A stretch of 64,000 nt of DNA from Bdellovibrionaceae bacterium UBA1609 (GTDB taxonomy: Bacteria > Bdellovibrionota > Bdellovibrionia > Bdellovibrionales > UBA1609): NCBI GenBank assembly GCA_002321895.1, contig DCMZ01000003.1, positions 709,070-773,069 on the forward strand, in the 5' to 3' direction. Below, piece after piece: positions 1-7,508 of the stretch; position 1 is the first letter of the stretch, and each line of letters opens with the position of its first letter. Under the pieces are notes generated by a model. It was not told where the DNA came from, ran no database searches, and was given only the letters and a program-made list of their open reading frames with translations. Both the position numbers and the translations under genes were made by a program.

Positions 1-1
1 A

Positions 2-85
2 AACGATATGGTTCATGGAAACGAGAAGCGTAGGTTTGCCCAGTATGCTGATGGAAGTAAGGAAGATCCTGAAGATCTTCCTTAA
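2..85 (+). CDS. possible 3' end of a gene entering from the left
   Basis: An open frame runs from the window edge to a TAA at 83-85 and gives an acidic tail ending in KEDPEDLP. The TAA lies inside a perfect hairpin (58-84), as expected for a gene that ends in its own terminator. A second frame is also open to position 92, so the coding frame is not certain. Too little is present to name a product. Confidence 0.3.
   Translation, partial: NDMVHGNEKRRFAQYADGSKEDPEDLP
58..84. terminator. 11-bp perfect hairpin, likely bidirectional terminator
   Basis: TAAGGAAGATC and GATCTTCCTTA pair perfectly around the 5-nt loop CTGAA. On the plus strand the sequence then becomes AT-rich with a T7 run near 98-104. 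The hairpin lies between a gene entering from the left and the minus-strand gene ending at 93, so it could end both. Confidence 0.5.
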
Positions 86-92
86 GAGTTAA

Positions 93-821
93 TTATTTTT
101 TTGCCTTAAGTATTTTTAAATCACCACTTCCAGCCTGCATTGAAACCTCAAGTCGAGCATTTTCAGTGTCACCCAGCTCATTGTAAACTTGGCCACTTCC
201 AGATTTAAAGTGGGTTAAAATTTTTGCGGTAGATGGCATTGAAAGTGTGGTGTCCCCTGACCCTGTTTTTATACTAACTTTTCCAGCTTGAGGAGCGGAA
301 GCAAAGTCTAAATTGATATCTCCGCTACCGGTTTTTACCTTCACATCACCTCTAAGACCACGAGCGCTAAGGTCTCCGCTACCTAAGTTGGCATCAAGCT
401 CATCTACTTCGGCATTTACACTGGCATTACCACTTCCGGTTTCAAACTCAACTTCACCTTCAGTACCTTCCACTTCAATGTCACCACTTCCCGTTTTTAG
501 GTTTAAAGAGATTTTCTTAGGTACTTTTATATCAAGATGCACCTCGCAGACGTCGCTGCCAAAAAGGTCTTGTCGTTTGACTTCGACTTCCAGTTCGTCA
601 CCTTCTCGTTCGATCTCTAAAACGCAGTTTTCTTCGAAGGTCATTTTATTTGATGTGACAGAAGCTTTATCGTTACTTGATGGAGTGATTCGAATATCGC
701 CCGAAAGGTTTTTAACATCTAGATCTTTAAGTCCTTGAGCAGAAAACTCTTTGGTCTCAACTTTTGCAAAAGAAATCACTGGCAATAGAGTGAATAGAAT
801 TAAAGGTATTATTTGCGACAT
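93..821 (-). CDS. exported DUF4097-like beta-repeat (GSGD) protein
   Basis: This 242-residue protein has an N-terminal signal peptide of about 20 residues, cleaved near SFA-KVE. The rest is a repetitive beta-strand protein: the motif (T/L)GSG(D/N) recurs about six times at 20-25 residue spacing from residue 109 to the C-terminus. That is the signature of DUF4097/putative adhesin beta-helix families, where each GSG turn caps a strand. There is no lipobox or membrane segment, so it is probably periplasmic or surface-located. AAGGGAG stands just before the ATG at 821, which supports this start. It is divergent from selO, and its upstream leader can fold (see 845-938). The molecular role is unknown; scaffold or adhesin is inference only. 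Confidence 0.7.
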   Translation of the reverse strand: MSQIIPLILFTLLPVISFAKVETKEFSAQGLKDLDVKNLSGDIRITPSSNDKASVTSNKMTFEENCVLEIEREGDELEVEVKRQDLFGSDVCEVHLDIKVPKKISLNLKTGSGDIEVEGTEGEVEFETGSGNASVNAEVDELDANLGSGDLSARGLRGDVKVKTGSGDINLDFASAPQAGKVSIKTGSGDTTLSMPSTAKILTHFKSGSGQVYNELGDTENARLEVSMQAGSGDLKILKAKK

Positions 822-844
822 ATTTTCTCCCTTAAAATTTTATG

Positions 845-938
845 CAACCTAGCCAAGTTAGGTATTTAAGGCAATAAATCCTCGGGCGTAATACCTGGCA
901 ACGCAGGCTTAACGCGCTGTTCTTAGGCATTCGAGGGT
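845..938 (-). promoter_or_regulatory. potential structured leader of the DUF4097-like gene
   Basis: Between two divergent genes lie nested complementary segments. The outer stem is 878-884 with 932-938 (7 bp, one G-T). Inside are GCGT 886-889 with ACGC 912-915, and CCTG 894-897 with CAGG 904-907 around a 6-nt loop. Nearer the ATG at 821 a separate ACCTA/TAGGT hairpin lies at about 847-863. The arrangement looks like a folded 5' leader of the minus-strand gene, but it would also fold in a plus-strand transcript toward selO. It matches no riboswitch I recognise. Confidence 0.3.
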
Positions 939-1059
939 ATATCCTTTTTTCAAAGATCGCCTTAGAGGAGACTATTCGTTACATCTAGATTTACTGTTAT
1001 TCGTTTGCCACCCAGCCAGCAACCGGCAATAGTGAATTCAAGCGAATAGGAGTGGAGAG

Positions 1060-2514
1060 TTGAATTCATTTGTAAATACCTATGCCAACCTACCAAAAGA
1101 ATTCTATTTTCCTTTTCAGCCAGATAAAGTTCCAGCTCCTAAGTTAATTGGTTTCAATCATGCGCTTTCAGAAGAGTTAGGTCTAGGCCTTGAGAATACA
1201 GGGGATAACGAGTTAGCCCAGATATTTTCCGGTAATAAATTAATGAATGGCACCGAGCCTATAGCGCTTGCCTACGCGGGACACCAGTTTGGGCAATTTG
1301 TTCCTCAACTTGGGGACGGACGAGCGGTTCTACTGGGTGAGGTAGATACAGCTAAAGGCCGATTTGATATTCAATTAAAAGGTTCAGGAGCCACCCCGTT
1401 TTCGCGCAGAGGAGATGGAAAGTCTCCACTGGGTCCTGTAGTGAGAGAGTTTTTGGTCAGTGAGTTTATGCATCGAATGGACGTTCCAACCACTCGAGCA
1501 TTGGCAGCAGTGGCTACGGGTGAAACGGTACATCGAGAGAGATCGGAGCCAGGAGGTGTATTCACGCGGGTCGCCAGTAGTCATATCCGAGTGGGAACAT
1601 TTCAATATTTCTTTGCTCGCCAAGAAGTGAACCATTTAAAGACCTTAATGGACTATGCCATTGCCAGGCACTACTCGGATATAGATCTCAAAGATCCGGA
1701 AAGGCCACTTTTACTTTTAAAATCAGTTTTAAAAAGGCAGGCAGATCTCATAGCAAGATGGATGTCTGTGGGATTTATCCATGGTGTAATGAATACGGAC
1801 AATACCTCTGTGGCAGGAATTACATTGGACTATGGACCTTGTGCTTTTATGGACGATTTTGATTTTCAAAAGGTTTTTAGTTTTATCGATCGCAATGGCC
1901 GCTATGCCTATAATCGTCAGCCACACATCATGTTGTGGAATTTAGCTCGGTTGGCAGACACGCTATTACCTTTGATGGAGGGTGATGATACCCGAAATAT
2001 CAAAAAGTTAGAAAAGGAACTGTCGCAATTTGAATTGGAGTTTGAGCAATGCTGGAGAATTCATTTTTGTAGAAAGCTGGGTTTGGCGGAATCAAAAGAC
2101 GGGGAAGCGATGGTTCAGTCCTGGTTAAAATTACTCTCCGACTTTAAATTAGATTACACTCTTTCCTATCGATACCTTTCTGAGGCACTCAATAATGATT
2201 CTATCCCAGAGTTTTTTGCATCCACCGGTGACCAGGGAGAGTTGTTTATAAAAAAATGGAAGTCTCAGCTTGAAGCGGAAAATGTAAACCCTTATAAGGC
2301 CGCCGAGCTAATGAATACAATTAACCCTCTTGTTATTCCAAGAAATCATTGGATCCAGAAAGTCATCGATGAAGTGGAGCAAGGTAATGTAAAAGGTTTC
2401 GACGAATTTTACGAAGTTCTTAAAGAACCTTTTAAAAGTCGCAGCAAGGATCACCCAATGACGTTACCTCCTGCCGTCGGTGAGCAGGTCGAAACCACTT
2501 TTTGTGGAACATAA
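1060..2514 (+). CDS. selO: protein adenylyltransferase SelO (UPF0061/YdiU)
   Basis: SelO is a pseudokinase-fold enzyme that transfers AMP from ATP to protein hydroxyl groups (AMPylation) and is linked to the oxidative stress response. The 484-residue length matches the family. Conserved stretches are AYAGHQFGQFVPQLGDGRA near residue 70, KGSGATPFSRRGDGKSPLG near 108, HGVMNTDN near 241 and the metal-binding DYGPCAFMDDF just after. The protein ends in TFCGT. That C-terminal Cys sits where eukaryotic SelO carries selenocysteine and is known in bacteria to make a regulatory disulfide. The start is a TTG preceded by AGGAGTGGAG at good spacing; no in-frame ATG fits the N-terminus. It appears monocistronic. 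The family assignment is firm; its targets here are unknown. Confidence 0.95.
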   Translation: MNSFVNTYANLPKEFYFPFQPDKVPAPKLIGFNHALSEELGLGLENTGDNELAQIFSGNKLMNGTEPIALAYAGHQFGQFVPQLGDGRAVLLGEVDTAKGRFDIQLKGSGATPFSRRGDGKSPLGPVVREFLVSEFMHRMDVPTTRALAAVATGETVHRERSEPGGVFTRVASSHIRVGTFQYFFARQEVNHLKTLMDYAIARHYSDIDLKDPERPLLLLKSVLKRQADLIARWMSVGFIHGVMNTDNTSVAGITLDYGPCAFMDDFDFQKVFSFIDRNGRYAYNRQPHIMLWNLARLADTLLPLMEGDDTRNIKKLEKELSQFELEFEQCWRIHFCRKLGLAESKDGEAMVQSWLKLLSDFKLDYTLSYRYLSEALNNDSIPEFFASTGDQGELFIKKWKSQLEAENVNPYKAAELMNTINPLVIPRNHWIQKVIDEVEQGNVKGFDEFYEVLKEPFKSRSKDHPMTLPPAVGEQVETTFCGT

Positions 2515-2628
2515 TAGTGGGTTTAACTACAAGTCTTTGGTCGAGCTGATAATTAAAAAAATAAACTAAATTCACTACATATCTTCTAAATCCTAGCCGA
2601 AAGGTTGAATAAGACATCGGAGGATAGT

Positions 2629-3207
2629 GTGAAAAAGATTTTATTCAGTTTGATGGCAGCATCTTATTTAGGACTCGTATTTCCTGTGTCCGCACAGAAT
2701 TTGGTAGGTGATATAAGTTTTGAGTCAGTGCTTCTGGCTGAAAACTCAGTGGGAAAAGAAGATTTTGATGTAGTGGTTGATGCGGGAGACGACTGGGGAG
2801 AAGGCGGAGAGTTTGAGTTAGAAGGAGAAGATCCTGGCGATGCCGAATTCCTTGATGAAGAGTATGCCGAAGAACCGCAAGAATCCGCTCCTGTAGCGGA
2901 AGAAGAGCCTGAAATGGCCGAACCTCTGCCAACGGCTGCCGAACAAGCTCGGGAAGAAATCAAAATGGCTGAAGAGGAGTCTTCGGAAATGATGGCTCAA
3001 CCTGATGCGGTGGAAAGAAAGACAATCAAAGCGGGAATGAAGAGTTTAAAAAGAGATTGTAATATGAGAGCCAATGCCAGTCTCAGTGGTGACAAAATTA
3101 AAATTCTTCACAAGGGCAAGCGACTTTGGGTGGAGCCGCACAACAACAAATGGGTAAAAGTCTTCCGAAAGTCCGGACCAGCCTTTGTTGGCGCCAGCTG
3201 CTTCTAG
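2629..3207 (+). CDS. secreted acidic protein with C-terminal SH3-like domain (copy 1)
   Basis: I chose the GTG at 2629 because GGAGG sits 5 nt upstream; an in-frame TTG at 2605 lacks such a site. The product starts with a signal peptide ending at VSAQN. A long, very acidic low-complexity middle rich in E, D, A and P follows (about 100 residues). The last 60 residues are basic and resemble a bacterial SH3 fold, with a DCNMR motif, a GKRLWVEP core and a C-terminal ASCF. The two cysteines may pair outside the cell. The next gene (3305-3904) has the same three-part design and matching C-terminal motifs, so the two are tandem paralogues. Function is unknown; envelope or peptidoglycan binding is the usual role of SH3b domains. 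Confidence 0.65.
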   Translation: MKKILFSLMAASYLGLVFPVSAQNLVGDISFESVLLAENSVGKEDFDVVVDAGDDWGEGGEFELEGEDPGDAEFLDEEYAEEPQESAPVAEEEPEMAEPLPTAAEQAREEIKMAEEESSEMMAQPDAVERKTIKAGMKSLKRDCNMRANASLSGDKIKILHKGKRLWVEPHNNKWVKVFRKSGPAFVGASCF

Positions 3208-3265
3208 CGGATTGGGTTGCCAAGCTATATTATTCTTTGCCAAAATAAATCTATGTTATGGACTG

Positions 3266-3290
3266 AAGAGCCTACAGTAGGCTCTTGTTT
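3266..3290 (+). terminator. hairpin between the two acidic SH3-like genes
   Basis: AAGAGCCT (3266-3273) pairs with AGGCTCTT (3279-3286) around ACAGT and is followed by only GTTT. The U-run is weak, so this may be a partial terminator or attenuator that lowers expression of the second copy. It sits just before the ribosome-binding site of the 3305 gene. Confidence 0.4.
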
Positions 3291-3304
3291 CATGGAGTTT
3301 TAGA

Positions 3305-3904
3305 TTGCTAACCTCTTTTTGGCGAATAGGCTTTTTCATTTTTTTAGTTCTCTTTGCGATGCCAGCACTTCCTGTCTTCGGTGACGAGGCTTTCAAAGTT
3401 GTAAAAAATGATGCAGAAGAAGAAGCTTGGAAAGAGTTCAGTGATGTAGAGGAAGAAGGATTCTTATCTGAGTTGATTTCCAGTGATGAAGAGGAAGAGG
3501 CTCCGGATGAAGATTTAGAGGTTGTAGAGGATACGCCTCAGCAGGTTGTGGTTGATGAAGAGGGTAGCGCTCAAGGGTTCATCGAAAACTCAGAAATGGT
3601 TTTGCCTGAAGAACTAGAGGGAGCGAGTGGAGGGCAAAAATCTGTTCAATTCAATGATAAGCCTCCACCGACTCCTAAGCCCAAAGCCGCTTCTAAAACA
3701 AACTCCAGAAAGAAGAGTAAACCCAGAGCCGCCACTCTCAGATTGAAGAAGAATTGCAATTTAAGGCGGAAGCCAAGCCTAAGAGGAAAGAAAATAAAGA
3801 CCATGAAGAAAGGTTCGAAAATGTGGACGGAGCCAGTAGGTCTAAAGTGGAAAAAGATAAAGGGATCTTTTGGTACGGGATATATTTCGTCATCCTGCTT
3901 CTAA
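3305..3904 (+). CDS. secreted acidic protein with C-terminal SH3-like domain (copy 2)
   Basis: This 199-residue paralogue of the preceding gene starts at a TTG with GGAG 7 nt upstream. It has a hydrophobic signal peptide ending near PVFGDEA, an acidic E/D-rich middle from about residue 30 to 100, a Pro/Lys linker, and a strongly basic C-terminal SH3-like domain. The domain carries NCNLR, GSKMWTEP and the terminal SSCF, aligned with DCNMR, GKRLWVEP and ASCF of copy 1. The halves of opposite charge may interact within or between molecules. A strong terminator follows directly. No specific function can be assigned. Confidence 0.65.
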   Translation: MLTSFWRIGFFIFLVLFAMPALPVFGDEAFKVVKNDAEEEAWKEFSDVEEEGFLSELISSDEEEEAPDEDLEVVEDTPQQVVVDEEGSAQGFIENSEMVLPEELEGASGGQKSVQFNDKPPPTPKPKAASKTNSRKKSKPRAATLRLKKNCNLRRKPSLRGKKIKTMKKGSKMWTEPVGLKWKKIKGSFGTGYISSSCF

Positions 3905-3907
3905 AAA

Positions 3908-3934
3908 AAACGGTTGCCAGAAAGGCAACCGTTT
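3908..3934. terminator. strong bidirectional Rho-independent terminator
   Basis: AAACGGTTGCC and GGCAACCGTTT form an 11-bp perfect stem around AGAAA. An A8 run on the left gives a U-run for minus-strand transcripts, and the right arm ends in TTT for plus-strand ones. It lies between two converging genes ending at 3904 and 3962. Confidence 0.85.
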
Positions 3935-3961
3935 ACATTGAATAATACGTTAAAAATTTAC

Positions 3962-4930
3962 TTAAGCGGTCCCGTCAGAACGTCTCACAATTTTCAGAGT
4001 ACCATCGGGTTCGATGGATATAAACAAGTTTATCCAGGCTCCATCTTCAATAATAGATGAATAGGCAAAGTCATCTAAAATCACAATATAACCAACAACC
4101 ACATCTCCATCTTTGATTTGATGGACTTCGGAAATATAAACGTATCGGTGATTATCTCTAAATCGCTCTAAGTAATACTCTTGCTCACTTTCATCCATTT
4201 CGCTGACGAAATCTTCAAAATGTTCACGGGAGTCATTGTTGATAAATTCAAAAAGTTCTCGTGCACTTCCTTCTAGAGTCTCCTCGCGAATATTCAGTGG
4301 AGCACGAGTGTATTGTGAAGGGAGGTCACTCCAATCAATCCAGTCAAAGTTATTAATCTCATCAAAGATTTCAATCATTCTTCGTTCCGAATCGGACCCA
4401 GTGAATTTTCCATTTTCAATAGTTCGAGAATGCCCCTCGCAGACATTTAATGTTGTGTAGGTGGAGTCATCTTCAAATTTATAGATTACTTTCAAAAGAC
4501 GTACTTTAGGCTCACCGTTGTTGTAGTCATATACGTAGTAAAATTTAAATTTTGAAAATCGATTCAAAATATCAAACTCAGTGGCTAAATAGTATCCCTT
4601 AACTTGGGAAGAGATTCCTGATCTAACATATCGATTTAACTTGTAGTTGGTATTTGAAAGATAGAGACCTGGGTAAATATACGCGGGCTCACCAGCCTCC
4701 TGCAAGAAACGGTGAGCGTTTACAATAGACTCTTTAACGAGGGGGCTAAGCACTTGGCTGTAATCTCTGCTGGTGCGAACCATTTGATTGTTGGTTAGAT
4801 ACTCAACGCTCATATCTCCTCGAACCAGGGAGTTGAACTCTGCTGTGCAAGACTCGGAGGGGTTATCGGTGTAACCGTAAGAGGCGCTAGAGGCAAAAAC
4901 TGCCAACAGAACTAAAAAGAGTTTTACCAT
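3962..4930 (-). CDS. exported protein of unknown function
   Basis: This 322-residue protein has a clear Sec signal peptide (hydrophobic core FLVLLAVFASSA, then SYG). The mature part contains two cysteines (SESCTAEF and NVCEGH) that could form one disulfide, and many aromatic residues in alternating patterns, as in a soluble beta-rich domain. I do not recognise a family. AAGGATT stands about 8 nt before the ATG at 4930. It shares the terminator at 3908-3934 with the converging SH3-like gene and seems to be a single-gene unit. Confidence 0.6.
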   Translation of the reverse strand: MVKLFLVLLAVFASSASYGYTDNPSESCTAEFNSLVRGDMSVEYLTNNQMVRTSRDYSQVLSPLVKESIVNAHRFLQEAGEPAYIYPGLYLSNTNYKLNRYVRSGISSQVKGYYLATEFDILNRFSKFKFYYVYDYNNGEPKVRLLKVIYKFEDDSTYTTLNVCEGHSRTIENGKFTGSDSERRMIEIFDEINNFDWIDWSDLPSQYTRAPLNIREETLEGSARELFEFINNDSREHFEDFVSEMDESEQEYYLERFRDNHRYVYISEVHQIKDGDVVVGYIVILDDFAYSSIIEDGAWINLFISIEPDGTLKIVRRSDGTA

Positions 4931-5097
4931 AAGATTAATCCTTTGTTGGGGTAGGGTTTTAATAGAAGTCTTTTGTGAGTTTCGGAATGCTTATGCCTGG
5001 CGTTATATCTAAGGGGTTTGAGAAAATCATTAAGTGCTTAAGTCTCTGTAAATATTATTTAGTGTTCATATACCTAGAAGTTCCTTAAAATAGCATC

Positions 5098-6141
5098 ATG
5101 TTAGTGTTTCGTTGGATCCAGGATATTGAGTATCAGCTTTCTAAAAGTAAATTAGGCTCTAAAGAGTTACACTTGGTGTATAGGAATCTCTATCAACTCA
5201 TTTCTGCTGGCATCAGTTATGCGGACGGCTTTGAAAATGCCGAGCAATGGGTTGCAGGACCTTACAAAGTTCAAGCAATGAGAAATATCCGTGCGAGTTT
5301 AAAGCAGGGAAAAGGATTGGCCGAATCCATATATGAAAGCAAAATTTTCCCCCACTTTGACGTTATTCTTGTCCAGTCTGCGGAGATCGCGGGTAAGGTG
5401 ACTGAAGTGATTGAGAGGCTGGCACTTAAGCATAAAGAGAAGTATCAACTTCAACAAAACACCAAAAAACAGATGAGCTACCCGGGCTTCATTATGGTTT
5501 CAGCTATTTTTCTTTTGGGGATTCCTGGTTTAGTGAAGGGTGAAGTGACCATGTCACAGTATGTATTTGGCAACTTTGCTATTTTGGGACTTATCATTGC
5601 TCTGATATTTTTCACCTTTAAGGGTTACAAGGTTTTAGTTGAAGAGCCTAATTTACAGGGCGTTAATCAATTTCTAATGAGGAGAGTTCCTGTTCTGGGG
5701 ACTTTTCTGAAGACCATAAATTTGGAAGAGTATTTTTTTACTATGGCACTTCTTGTAGATGCTGGAGTGAGTTTAGTGCAAGCTGCAGAACAAGCTGCAA
5801 AAATGAGTAAAAACTTAATAGTGAAACGAGCAGCGGCTGGGGTTTACCAATCTCTTCAAGACGGAGCCTTACTGAAAGATGCTTTTCAAAAAGAAAAGTT
5901 TTTTCCACGAGAGTTTATTCCTCTTCTGCACACGGCCGAGATTTCAGGTAAATACACTCAATGCTTTCAAGGAATAGCCGAGCAATTAAAAGAGTCCGGT
6001 CAAAGACAGCAAAAGACTTTAACGGCGGTTATTCCAAAGGTGATATACTTTGGTAGTTTGATCTACATTGGATATGTGGTTTTGATGGCACAACAAGAGA
6101 GATTAGATGCGGCTAAGGAAGTTTTGGGGATGATTTTTTAA
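5098..6141 (+). CDS. type II secretion/type IV pilus GspF/PilC-family inner-membrane protein
   Basis: The 347-residue protein has the duplicated T2SSF layout. A first cytoplasmic helical domain (residues about 20-120, with LISAGISYADGFENAEQW and SAEIAGKVTEVIERLA) is followed by two membrane helices near 130-185. A second copy (about 205-315, with ALLVDAGVSLVQAAEQAAK and TAEISGKYTQCFQGIAEQL) precedes a last membrane helix. PilC/GspF proteins anchor the assembly ATPase under a pilus or pseudopilus. It is shorter than the usual 400 residues because the N-terminal extension is missing. No ATPase, pilin or secretin gene is adjacent, so it is an orphan whose partners must be elsewhere. Confidence 0.8.
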   Translation: MLVFRWIQDIEYQLSKSKLGSKELHLVYRNLYQLISAGISYADGFENAEQWVAGPYKVQAMRNIRASLKQGKGLAESIYESKIFPHFDVILVQSAEIAGKVTEVIERLALKHKEKYQLQQNTKKQMSYPGFIMVSAIFLLGIPGLVKGEVTMSQYVFGNFAILGLIIALIFFTFKGYKVLVEEPNLQGVNQFLMRRVPVLGTFLKTINLEEYFFTMALLVDAGVSLVQAAEQAAKMSKNLIVKRAAAGVYQSLQDGALLKDAFQKEKFFPREFIPLLHTAEISGKYTQCFQGIAEQLKESGQRQQKTLTAVIPKVIYFGSLIYIGYVVLMAQQERLDAAKEVLGMIF

Positions 6142-6150
6142 AAAAGGGTA

Positions 6151-6206
6151 ACGCGGACACAGTATGTAGGGGGTAGGACGGATGAATATCTCAACTGTGT
6201 CCGCGT
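6151..6206. repeat. 13-bp perfect inverted repeat with a 30-nt centre
   Basis: ACGCGGACACAGT (6151-6163) is mirrored exactly by ACTGTGTCCGCGT (6194-6206). It sits between converging genes. On the minus strand a T6 run follows the stem after about 5 nt, so it can act as a long-loop terminator for the Spy/CpxP-like gene. The size and GC-rich arms also suit a REP or MITE-like dispersed element. I see no second copy in this window. Confidence 0.5.
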
Positions 6207-6229
6207 CGGGTAAGAACATTAGGGATCAA

Positions 6230-6658
6230 CTAGTGTTTCATATGATGTTTTTTAACCTTTGCAACAAACTTAACTAACTTTTTCCTTTGCTCGGGGTTGA
6301 GCGTTTTGTGGAAGTTAGCGAGCAATTCCGCTATTTTAGGAACCTCCTTTTGGACTTGTTCGATTTTAGGGTTCACTAGTTGTAATATTTGATCAGGGCT
6401 CAGATTTTCCGAAGCTAATAGTACCTCCGTTTTCTCGTAGAGCTCCGCTCGGTCGGATCTGAGATTTTGCCTGGCGGCTACGAGTGCATCGGCTACTTTC
6501 TTAAATTCAGCAGCCTGGGTTTCATTGAGTTCCAATTTATTAGTGACTTTCTTTTGGATTCTGGCTGAACGCTCTTCTGGTGATTTGGGGCCGCAGGCAA
6601 CCAGTCCAAATATCGCTCCGGCCAGCATGAGTCTAATACAAAGTTTTTTGTGTTTCAT
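6230..6658 (-). CDS. Spy/CpxP-like periplasmic lipoprotein
   Basis: I placed the start at the ATG at 6658, preceded by AGGAGG at good spacing; a longer reading to 6742 would run through the operator region. The 142-residue product has a lipoprotein signal peptide with lipobox LVAC. It continues as an all-helical protein with two motifs close to the LTxxQ signature of the Spy/CpxP family (LNETQ near residue 45, LNPEQRKKL near 122), and ends in a His/Lys-rich tail (KKHHMKH) that might bind metal. CpxP and Spy are periplasmic chaperones; CpxP restrains the CpxA sensor. Here the gene is divergent from a response regulator/sensor kinase pair, the same geometry as E. coli cpxP-cpxRA. The lipid anchor is a difference from CpxP. 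Role as an adaptor of the adjacent kinase is inference. Confidence 0.7.
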   Translation of the reverse strand: MKHKKLCIRLMLAGAIFGLVACGPKSPEERSARIQKKVTNKLELNETQAAEFKKVADALVAARQNLRSDRAELYEKTEVLLASENLSPDQILQLVNPKIEQVQKEVPKIAELLANFHKTLNPEQRKKLVKFVAKVKKHHMKH

Positions 6659-6715
6659 GTTTCCTCCTATGCAAACAACTATACAAAAAACGAACCCCGA
6701 GATCCTTTCAGAATA

Positions 6716-6748
6716 GTTACAGTTTGTAACAAAGTGTAACAATGTAAA
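6716..6748. promoter_or_regulatory. CpxR-box-like direct repeats in the divergent promoter region
   Basis: GTAAC (6726-6730) and GTAAC (6736-6740) are separated by 5 nt, and GTAAA (6744-6748) follows. GTTAC at 6716-6720 adds an inverted half-site 10 bp upstream. The known CpxR box is GTAAA-N5-GTAAA, so spacing and sequence agree well. The cluster lies 58 bp upstream of the Spy/CpxP-like start and about 70 bp upstream of the regulator gene, where it could control both. Confidence 0.55.
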
Positions 6749-6818
6749 TATTTGATATTGCAGGGCTTTTTGCGGGCCGAAAGATGGACTATCGAAATCG
6801 ATCTGGTACTATATAGGA

Positions 6819-7508
6819 ATGCAGAAGTCGATATTGATTATAGAAGATGACATTAAAATATGCGAATTGCTAGTGGACTATTTAGCGAAACACAATTTCA
6901 AATCCACAGCTAAGCATATGCCCAGTGAGGGTGTTTCTTATCTAAAGAGTGATGCGGTAGATCTCGTTATATTAGATGTTATGCTTCCCGAGTTTGATGG
7001 TTTTGAAGCCCTTAAAAGAATTAGATCTTTTTCTGGAGTGCCGGTGATTATGCTTACAGCTCGAGGAGAGACCACGGATAAAATAGTTGGTTTGGAACTA
7101 GGCGCTGACGATTATATGTCTAAGCCTTTTGAACCAAGAGAATTAGTGGCGCGAATCAATAGTATATTTCGGCGTAGGGAATACACTCCACAAACATCAG
7201 AGAAAACCTTTGGTGAACTTTCAATCAATAAGCAGTATCGCAGGGTAAAACTTCTTAATAGAGAAATAGAATTGACGGCATTAGAGTTCGACCTCATTGA
7301 TCTATTGAGCAGTCAGCCAGGCAAAAAATGGTCTCGGGATGAAATCATGAACTCCCTGCATGGACGAGACAGTGATGTGTTCTCCAGATCGATTGACATT
7401 GCTATTAGTCGACTTCGGCAAAAGCTAGGTGATAGCAAAGAGAGTTCTAAGTACATCCAGACCATTTGGGGTGTGGGTTATTTATTCGTTGGTGGAATGG
7501 AACAATGA
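6819..7508 (+). CDS. OmpR/CpxR-family response regulator
   Basis: The 229-residue regulator has an N-terminal receiver domain (phospho-acceptor Asp in VILDVMLPEFDG, conserved Thr in MLTARGE, Lys in YMSKPFEPRE) and a C-terminal winged-helix DNA-binding domain ending in WGVGYLF. A short linker joins them. It overlaps the next kinase gene by ATGA, so the pair is translationally coupled. The direct repeats at 6726-6748 are the likely binding site. Length and layout fit CpxR, OmpR and RstA alike; the divergent Spy/CpxP-like gene favours a Cpx-type envelope stress role. Confidence 0.9.
   Translation: MQKSILIIEDDIKICELLVDYLAKHNFKSTAKHMPSEGVSYLKSDAVDLVILDVMLPEFDGFEALKRIRSFSGVPVIMLTARGETTDKIVGLELGADDYMSKPFEPRELVARINSIFRRREYTPQTSEKTFGELSINKQYRRVKLLNREIELTALEFDLIDLLSSQPGKKWSRDEIMNSLHGRDSDVFSRSIDIAISRLRQKLGDSKESSKYIQTIWGVGYLFVGGMEQ

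Noticed and set aside
313..738. Long plus-strand open frame opposite the DUF4097-like gene
   Set aside because: It mirrors the repeat codons of the minus-strand gene, has no ribosome site, and its Ser/Pro-rich translation is typical of an antisense shadow.
2645..3000. Several minus-strand open frames over the acidic SH3-like gene
   Set aside because: They arise from the GAA/GAT-rich acidic region read backwards (Ser/Phe-rich products) and have no start signals.
6659..6742. N-terminal extension of the Spy/CpxP-like lipoprotein
   Set aside because: It would translate the operator repeats; the ATG at 6658 has a strong AGGAGG site and gives a clean lipoprotein signal.
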